From positions 1-13,365 of the forward strand of contig CAYGAG010000046.1 in NCBI GenBank assembly GCA_964347765.1: a stretch of 13,365 bases of DNA, read 5' to 3'. Within the stretch, counting starts at the first letter, position 1, and every line of letters starts with the position of its first letter. The stretch is from CAYGAG01 sp964347765. GTDB lineage: Archaea > Thermoproteota > Bathyarchaeia > Bathyarchaeales > Bathycorpusculaceae. A program made the position numbers and the translations under genes. A model generated the notes under the pieces. The model had not been told where the DNA came from, did no database searches, and worked only from the letters and a program-made list of their open reading frames with translations. Shown piece by piece: positions 13,149 to 13,365 of the stretch.

Positions 13149-13365
13149 GCAAATAAGAACATGTACGCGCGCGCAATGTAGGTTTCTATTTGAAAGACTG
13201 AACTCCTAGGTGTATATGACTGTGGCACAACAGCAACATACACTTAAATAAAACATAAATCTGCCACAAGAAGGAGGAAGCGCGCGCTAGTTGAGCTGAA
13301 AAGATTGAGTTGAAATCTCGTTTTCAAATTTTGGAGAACTGGCATATGTTATGTATTTTCTTGTT
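13149..13365. other. Right-end region without a clear gene
   Basis: No convincing complete gene is present. It contains an alternating GC tract (13166-13174), an imperfect hairpin (13211-13244), a 10 bp palindrome AGCGCGCGCT (13279-13288) and an AT-rich patch after the hairpin. At the very end, ATG 13346 has GGAG nine bases upstream and an open frame to the window edge (MLCIFL), so a plus-strand gene could begin there; six codons are not enough to judge. Confidence 0.4.
13211..13244. repeat. Imperfect inverted repeat downstream of the small gene pair
   Basis: GTGTAT at the left end pairs with ATACAC at the right, and an inner CTGT pairs with ACAG, with mismatches between and a loop around GGCACA. 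It sits 60 bp after the stop of the second small gene and is followed by an AT-rich stretch. It could be an RNA hairpin or a protein-binding site. Evidence is base pairing only. Confidence 0.3.

Noticed and set aside
13052..13243. Minus-strand open frame of 63 codons with a hydrophobic product
   Set aside because: It lies mostly antisense to the better supported HTH-like gene, has no SD motif and shows no family features; the hydrophobicity follows from the opposite strand's composition.
1..13365. tRNA, rRNA, CRISPR array, insertion sequence or attachment site
   Set aside because: I found no cloverleaf-like sequence, no regularly spaced repeats, no transposase or integrase motifs and no matching terminal repeats by eye.

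Overview
The window looks like a piece of an archaeal chromosome, most likely from the TACK side and possibly a Bathyarchaeia-type lineage; the exact taxon is inference. The signs are archaea-typical families: an Ygr210-type OBG GTPase with a TGS domain, a DUF373 membrane protein, a COG1340-type coiled-coil protein, an ADP-forming acyl-CoA synthetase beta subunit and a DUF4430/ECF transporter pair. TATA-like boxes also lie about 25 nt upstream of plausible transcription starts. Starts are mixed ATG/GTG/TTG, often with Shine-Dalgarno (SD) motifs. I see no tRNA, rRNA, CRISPR array or insertion sequence.

Layout. Positions 1-2078 (+): the 3' part of a membrane-anchored transglutaminase-like protein, apparently frameshifted near position 58, overlaps an OBG/YchF-like GTPase gene. 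Positions 2084-6677 (-): a tightly packed run, in transcription order TatD nuclease, a short cryptic reading frame, coiled-coil protein, DUF373 membrane protein, MTAP/MTIP/PNP-family phosphorylase and cis-prenyltransferase (UppS-like). Its last gene converges on the GTPase gene with only 5 bp between stops. Positions 6782-7729 (-): a ParB/Spo0J-like protein with a C-terminal Cys/His cluster and no ParA partner. Positions 7824-8519 (-): a lone AcdB-type ATP-grasp subunit. Positions 8581-9954 (-): a DUF4430-like extracellular protein coupled to an ECF transporter S component; the promoter of this pair carries a perfect 10+1+10 bp inverted repeat. Positions 10024-12306 (-): an M20 metallohydrolase and an HtpX membrane protease. 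Positions 12307-13365: an accessory-looking stretch with two small coupled plus-strand genes of unknown function, the second a possible HTH/zinc protein, followed by apparently non-coding sequence with short inverted repeats.

How the genes may work together. Most encode housekeeping functions: GTPase-linked translation or stress, polyprenol carrier synthesis, purine/methylthio salvage, DNA quality control, membrane proteolysis, acyl-CoA energy conservation and peptide or amino-acid hydrolysis. The most distinctive points are the ECF/DUF4430 uptake pair with its probable operator, the orphan archaeal ParB with a putative metal site and a weak parS-like site downstream, the phosphorylase whose base-recognition loop suggests 6-oxopurine substrates, and the two unrecognised coupled genes at the right end.
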